Shown: piece after piece, positions 5,590 through 8,959 of the stretch
Layout: every line of letters begins with the position of its first letter
How positions within the stretch are numbered: position 1 is the first letter of the stretch
NCBI GenBank assembly: GCA_007120485.1
Contig: SKNP01000363.1
Location: 1 to 8,959 of the forward strand
Origin: Nitriliruptoraceae bacterium
GTDB lineage: Bacteria; Actinomycetota; Nitriliruptoria; Nitriliruptorales; Nitriliruptoraceae
Reading direction: 5' to 3'
DNA length: 8,959 nucleotides
Made by a program: the position numbers and the translations under genes
The notes under the pieces: generated by a model
Told to the model about the DNA's origin: nothing
Seen by the model: the letters and a program-made list of their open reading frames with translations, nothing else
The model's database searches: none

Positions 5590-7092
5590 TCAGTCCGGAC
5601 GCACCGCCGCCTGACGCCCCCTGGGCGAGACCCCCAGCGCCGCCGAACCCAGCGCACCGCTGCGCAGCAGCTCACCGGCGACCTGCAGGTCGCTGGACAA
5701 CTCGCGATCGTGCAGACCGCTGGGCAGCTCCTCGGTCACGACCCGCGCGATCTGCCGACCAGCGTCGGTGACGGGTTCGACCCCGGCCACACGCAGGGCA
5801 CGGGCAGCGACGACCAGCTCCACGGCCAGCACCGTCACGTAGTGCTCGACGGTGCGGCTGAGCTGGCGTGCGGCTTGCGAGGCGGAGCTGACGTGATCCT
5901 CCTGCCCACGGGAGACCACGCTGGAGCCGACCACCACCGGCGCCGCCGTCGCCCGCAGCTCGGCCAGCGCCGCGTGCGCGGTCCACTCCAGCATCATCGC
6001 CCCGGAGGAGCCTGGCTCGTCGTCGGCCAGGAACGGCGACAGCCCAGGCGTGCGTCCGTCCAACAGCAGCGACACCCGTTGGACCGCCTGCGAGGCGGTC
6101 TGAGCGATCGCGGCCCGGACCTGGTCCAGCGACAGGGTCAGCGGTGCGCCGTGGAAGTTGCCGCTGGTCAGCGCTTCACCGGACCGCGGGTCGAGCAGCG
6201 GGTTCTCACCAGCGGCGTTCAGTTCCACCGCCAGCACGCCACCGAGGTCGGTGTGGGCGTCACGAACGGCGCCGTGTACCTGGGGCAGGCACCGCAGGCA
6301 CAGCGGATCCTGCCGACGGACCGGCGGCAAGCCCGTGCCGATCAGCTCGCGCAGGTGGCGAGCGACCGCGCCCTGGCCGGGGTGGGGCCGGGCGGCCTGC
6401 ACCCGTTCGTCCAGGACCACCGGGTCCCCACGCGCGGCGATGAACGCCAGCGCCGCCACGGCCTCCGCCGATCGCAGCACCGTGTCCAGCCGGTGGGCTG
6501 CGACCGCCGCCTCACCGAGCGTCGCGGCGTTGGAGGACATGAGCACGATCGCGTCACCCGCGCCGATCGGGGCCGGCGGTGGCGACGGCGCGTCACCCAG
6601 CCAGCGCCCCTCACCGAGCAGCGCGAGGCCCACCTCCGCGAGGCTGGTGACGTCCCCGATGCCGAGCGAGCCGATCTCGTGCAACGCGGGCGCGAGCCCG
6701 GCGTTCAACGCCCCGACCAGCGCCTGGAGCAGCCGTGGCTCGATCCCACCACCGCCCGCCCCCAGCTGGTTCGCGCGCACCACCAGGGTCGCCCTCGCCA
6801 CCTCGGCGGCCAGCAGCGAACCGGTGCCGCTGGCGTGGCTCCGCAAGAGCCGACGGGAGTGCTCGCTGGCCGACGCGCTGGTGACGTCGTCGTCCAGCAG
6901 ACCCCCGACGCCGGTGTTGCGGCCGTAGACCACGACCCCGTCGGCCAGGAGCTGGTGCGCGGTGGCGACCGCATCCCGGTTGCGCTCCAGGGCGCGGCGG
7001 GTCAGGTGGGTCGGTTCGTGGTCGATCGCGATCCGGGCGACCCGCGCTGGGGTGAGTCGCCGACCATCCAGCGGCAGCGAGCCCGCGGCCAT
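5590..7092 (-). CDS. HAL/PAL-superfamily protein lacking the MIO triad
   Basis: 500 residues, about the length of histidine ammonia-lyase. Fold signatures in order: inner-loop YGRNTGVGGL (56-65, Tyr56), LLRSHASGTG (82-91, His86), EIGSLGIGD (139-147), RPHPGQ (235-240), QDPLCLRCLPQVHG (261-274), ENPLLDP (296-302), GNFHG (311-315, Phe313) and QEDHVS (397-402, Glu398). Canonical enzymes read GSVGASGDLAPLAH, where Ala-Ser-Gly cyclises to the MIO electrophile. Here the stretch reads GSLGIGDVTSLAE, one residue shorter and without the Ser. The usual Asn in LLNGT aligns with Ser186, and the Tyr of QD.YSLRC is Leu264, while Gln261 and Arg267 remain. Calling it an active histidine ammonia-lyase would be unsafe. 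It may be a repurposed enzyme or a binding or structural protein. The ATG overlaps the glmU stop (TGATG), so translation is probably coupled. No hut genes are nearby. Fold confidence is high; function is unknown. Confidence 0.9.
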   Translation of the reverse strand: MAAGSLPLDGRRLTPARVARIAIDHEPTHLTRRALERNRDAVATAHQLLADGVVVYGRNTGVGGLLDDDVTSASASEHSRRLLRSHASGTGSLLAAEVARATLVVRANQLGAGGGGIEPRLLQALVGALNAGLAPALHEIGSLGIGDVTSLAEVGLALLGEGRWLGDAPSPPPAPIGAGDAIVLMSSNAATLGEAAVAAHRLDTVLRSAEAVAALAFIAARGDPVVLDERVQAARPHPGQGAVARHLRELIGTGLPPVRRQDPLCLRCLPQVHGAVRDAHTDLGGVLAVELNAAGENPLLDPRSGEALTSGNFHGAPLTLSLDQVRAAIAQTASQAVQRVSLLLDGRTPGLSPFLADDEPGSSGAMMLEWTAHAALAELRATAAPVVVGSSVVSRGQEDHVSSASQAARQLSRTVEHYVTVLAVELVVAARALRVAGVEPVTDAGRQIARVVTEELPSGLHDRELSSDLQVAGELLRSGALGSAALGVSPRGRQAAVRPD

Positions 7093-8477
7093 CAGCCCCC
7101 CGTTCCGCGACGTCGAGCGACCCAGCCCTCCTTGGTGGTCTGCCGGGCCCGCGCGATCGCGAGCGCACCGTCGGGGACGTCGTCGGTGATGGTCGAGCCG
7201 GCTGCGGTGTACGCACCCTCACCGATCGTCACCGGCGAGACGAGCATCGTGTCGCAGCCGATGAACGCCCCGTCACCGATCGTGGTGTGGGACTTCACCT
7301 GACCGTCGTAGTTGACGACGATCACCCCGCAGGCGATGTTGGCGCGCTCGCCCACGGTGACGTCGCCGAGGTAGGCCAGGTGCGGCGCCTTGGTGCCGTC
7401 GCCGAGCCGGGCGTTCTTGGTCTCCACGTACGCGCCAACCTTGCTGCGGGAGCCCAGGTGGGTGCCGGGCCGTAGGTGCGCGAACGGCCCGACGGTCGCG
7501 GCGTCGCCGATCACGGCCTGGTCGGCGCGCGTCGACTCCACGGTGGCGTCCGCGCCGACCTCGCAAGCGGTGAGGTGGCTGTGGGGGCCGACGACCGTCC
7601 GCTCCCCGATGCGGGTCCCGGCGGCGAGGATCGTGCCGGGCCGTAGGACGGCGTCACGTGCCACCTCGACGTCCACGTCCAGGTAGGTGGTGGTCGGATC
7701 CTCCACGGTGACCCCGACCTCGGCCATCAGGTGGTGCAGGTGCCGGCGGCGCAGCTCGGCCGCGGCGTCGGCGAGCTGCGCGCGGTCGTTGACGCCGGCG
7801 ATCACCTCGCCCGGCGCCGCGGTCGCCGCCAGTGGGGTGCCAGCCTCCGCCTGGAGCGCGACGACGTCGGTGAGGTAGAGCTCTCCCTGGCTGTTGTCGT
7901 CGTCGAGACGCTCGAGCGCGGCGGCGAGCCCGCTCCGCGCGAACAGGTACATCCCGGCGTTGATCTCCTCGATGGCGAGCTGCTCCTCGGTGGCGTCGCG
8001 TTGCTCGACCACGCCGGTGACGGTGCCGTCGTCCTCGCGCAGCACCCGGCCGTAGCCGGTCGGATCGTCCAGCCGGGAGGTGAACATCGCGCCGCCGTGC
8101 GCGGCACCGTCGTCAAGCAGCTGCTCGAGCCAGCGCGTGGTGAGCAACGGGGCGTCGCCCGGCAGGACCAACACCCGTTCGATCCCGTCGGCCAGCGCCG
8201 GGACGGCCTGCTGGACGGCGTGGCCCGTGCCGCGCTGCTCGGTCTGATCGACCGTGGTGACGTTGGCCAGCCCGCTGGCGGCGAGCTCCTCGCGGACCGC
8301 ATCGGCCTGGTGGCCGACCACGACGACGACCTGGCCGAGCCCGAGCGGCTCGAGGGCCGCCAGCACGTGGCCGACCAGGGTGCGTCCCGCGGCGGTGTGG
8401 AGCACCTTCGCCAGTTCGGAGCGGAACCGGGTGCCCTTCCCGGCGGCGAGGACGATGGCAGCGGTGTCGGCACGCAC
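7092..8477 (-). CDS. glmU: Bifunctional GlmU: GlcN-1-P acetyltransferase / GlcNAc-1-P uridylyltransferase
   Basis: Makes UDP-GlcNAc, the precursor of peptidoglycan and other glycans, from glucosamine 1-phosphate, acetyl-CoA and UTP. 461 residues, the usual length. The N-terminal uridylyltransferase has LAAGKGTRF (10-18), QRGTGHAV (81-88), PGDAPLL (106-112, metal-site Asp108), EINAG (171-175) and GVND (228-231). The C-terminal left-handed beta-helix spans about 255-455, with RPGTHLGSRSKVGAYVETKN (336-355), KAPHLAYLGD (363-372, catalytic His366), NYDG (389-392) and the closing QTTKEGW (446-452). An open frame extends upstream into the tRNA, so the start needed choosing. The GTG at 8477 gives the standard N-terminus and has GGAGGAG 6 nt upstream. 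It is 81 nt from the tRNA gene, so processing from a shared transcript is possible. Its stop overlaps the next start by one base. Confidence 0.97.
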   Translation of the reverse strand: MRADTAAIVLAAGKGTRFRSELAKVLHTAAGRTLVGHVLAALEPLGLGQVVVVVGHQADAVREELAASGLANVTTVDQTEQRGTGHAVQQAVPALADGIERVLVLPGDAPLLTTRWLEQLLDDGAAHGGAMFTSRLDDPTGYGRVLREDDGTVTGVVEQRDATEEQLAIEEINAGMYLFARSGLAAALERLDDDNSQGELYLTDVVALQAEAGTPLAATAAPGEVIAGVNDRAQLADAAAELRRRHLHHLMAEVGVTVEDPTTTYLDVDVEVARDAVLRPGTILAAGTRIGERTVVGPHSHLTACEVGADATVESTRADQAVIGDAATVGPFAHLRPGTHLGSRSKVGAYVETKNARLGDGTKAPHLAYLGDVTVGERANIACGVIVVNYDGQVKSHTTIGDGAFIGCDTMLVSPVTIGEGAYTAAGSTITDDVPDGALAIARARQTTKEGWVARRRGTGG

Positions 8478-8483
8478 GACGGA

Positions 8484-8490
8484 CTCCTCC
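8484..8490 (-). promoter_or_regulatory. Ribosome binding site of glmU
   Basis: GGAGGAG on the minus strand, 6 nt before the GTG at 8477-8475. It decides the start over an in-frame GTG at 8492 that would overlap this site. Confidence 0.7.
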
Positions 8491-8558
8491 ACGGATGGCG
8501 TCCGGCGACCGTAGCGTCCGGAACCGACCGGGCGGCGGCCGGGACGGGAGGAGCGAGG

Positions 8559-8633
8559 TGGCTGGGGGGCAGGGGATCGAACCCTGGATTCCGGCTCCAA
8601 AGGCCGGCGTGTTGCCGGTTACACCACCCCCCA
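8559..8633 (-). tRNA. tRNA-Gln (anticodon TTG), CCA encoded
   Basis: 75 nt including CCA. The acceptor TGGGGGG (8633-8627) pairs with CCCCCCA, followed by discriminator G and CCA at 8561-8559. The D arm is GTGT/ACAC with loop AACCGGCA. The anticodon stem CCGGC/GCCGG carries loop CTTTGGA, anticodon TTG, reading CAA (and CAG by wobble). The T arm is CAGGG/CCCTG with loop TTCGATC. All four stems pair perfectly. The weak first pair (T-A) fits glutamine tRNAs. A tRNA-Gln just before glmU is, from memory, common in Actinobacteria. Confidence 0.96.
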
Positions 8634-8780
8634 CTGCCCGGGCGGGCGCAGCCCACACGGACGGACGCTCCAGGGTAGTGGTTCGGTGTGCGCGGGCCGC
8701 GACCACCAGCGACCCCACGGCTCCCTCGACCGCGAGAGCCCCGTACAACGCCTCCACCACCCGAACGACCCTGCAGGGAT
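8634..8780. other. Intergenic region between ispE and tRNA-Gln
   Basis: 147 nt with no credible gene. On the minus strand TACCCT (8677-8672) could be a -10 box for the tRNA, about 39 nt before its 5' end, but no good -35 was found. A bulged 8-bp stem lies at 8719-8740 (ggct..ctcg/cgagagcc), and the 10-bp palindrome ccctgcaggg (8769-8778) sits just after the ispE stop; either might belong to the end of the ispE transcript. All of these are weak. Confidence 0.3.
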
Positions 8781-8959
8781 CTACACCGAGCCGCCGCTGA
8801 CCTCCGGCCCGCCGGCTGGGGACATCGCCACCTCGACGCGGTCGAAACGGTCGGCGACCGCCCGCGCGATCGAGGCCGCGTCCTGGGCCGAGCCCGCCAG
8901 TCCGACCACCGTCGGCCCGGACCCGCTGACCATCGCGCCGAGCGCGCCGGCTTCGAGCA
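8781..8959 (-). CDS. ispE: 4-diphosphocytidyl-2-C-methyl-D-erythritol kinase IspE, C-terminal end
   Basis: Only the last 58 codons and the TAG stop are in the window; the 5' part lies beyond 8959. IspE phosphorylates CDP-methylerythritol in the MEP route to isoprenoids. The diagnostic piece is GALGAMVSGSGPTVVGL (residues 4-20 of the fragment), which is motif 3 of GHMP kinases, with the SGSGPT form typical of IspE. After it comes an Ala-rich helix (SAQDAASIARAVADRF), a short strand (VEVAM) and a Gly/Ser-rich tail. Another GHMP kinase, such as homoserine or mevalonate kinase, cannot be excluded from this fragment alone. The neighbouring glmU-prs-rplY-pth-mfd cluster, which is near ispE in mycobacteria, supports IspE. 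Confidence 0.85.
   Translation of the reverse strand, partial: LEAGALGAMVSGSGPTVVGLAGSAQDAASIARAVADRFDRVEVAMSPAGGPEVSGGSV

Noticed and set aside
5502..5675. 58-residue N-terminal extension of prs
   Set aside because: The open frame continues upstream, but the extension is Arg-rich, overlaps the lyase-like gene and is absent from the family as recalled. The GTG at 5501 has its own ribosome binding site.
5590..7092. Annotation as hutH, histidine ammonia-lyase
   Set aside because: The fold matches, but the MIO triad is missing, key Asn and Tyr positions differ and no hutU/hutI/hutG-like genes are in the window. The specific enzyme name is not supported.
5377..7302. 641-residue open frame on the plus strand
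   Set aside because: It is antisense to the lyase-like gene and spans two gene boundaries. Its Gln/Arg/Pro-rich sequence has no motifs and no ribosome binding site was seen.
8478..8600. 41-residue N-terminal extension of glmU
   Set aside because: It would begin inside the tRNA gene and has no resemblance to GlmU. The GTG at 8477 with GGAGGAG upstream gives the normal N-terminus.
1..8959. Mobile element, phage, CRISPR or defence island
   Set aside because: No transposase, integrase, long terminal repeats or spaced direct repeats were seen. The tRNA-Gln is intact, with no partial copy or integrase beside it within the window.

Overview
The window is very GC-rich and every credible gene lies on the minus strand. 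Read in transcription order (high to low coordinates), it holds the 3' end of ispE, a glutamine tRNA, glmU, a histidine-ammonia-lyase-like gene, prs, rplY (L25/Ctc), pth, a DUF4191 membrane-protein gene and the 5' part of mfd. From memory, the glmU - prs - rplY - pth set near ispE and mfd is the order seen in Actinobacteria, including the ispE-to-mfd neighbourhood of Mycobacterium tuberculosis. DUF4191 is also an actinobacterial family. Together with many GTG starts and GC-driven shadow ORFs, this points to a high-GC actinobacterium. The lyase-like gene between glmU and prs, and a Prs whose loop reads SRSDKK rather than the common RQDKK form, suggest a deep-branching lineage rather than Mycobacterium or Streptomyces. 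That placement is inference.

Region by region: 8781-8959 is the ispE C-terminus. 8634-8780 has no gene. 8559-8633 is tRNA-Gln(TTG) with an encoded CCA. 7092-8477 is glmU, whose stop overlaps the start of the lyase-like gene (5590-7092) as TGATG. An 88-nt gap leads to prs (4515-5501). A 287-nt gap with a perfect 13-bp hairpin and a second inverted repeat precedes rplY (3535-4227). A perfect 12-bp hairpin separates rplY from pth (2889-3470). A 57-nt gap leads to the DUF4191 gene (2169-2831), then a 141-nt gap with two hairpins, then mfd (starts at 2027 and runs off the window just before its Walker A lysine).

The genes serve core metabolism and information processing: isoprenoid precursor synthesis (IspE), UDP-GlcNAc for peptidoglycan (GlmU), PRPP for nucleotides and histidine (Prs), a 5S-rRNA-binding ribosomal protein (L25), recycling of peptidyl-tRNA (Pth) and transcription-coupled repair (Mfd). 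The member that does not fit is the lyase-like protein. It keeps the HAL/PAL fold signatures but lacks the Ala-Ser-Gly triad that forms the MIO cofactor, and it has also changed other active-site residues. It is the best candidate here for an undescribed activity. No mobile element, CRISPR array, phage gene or defence system was seen.
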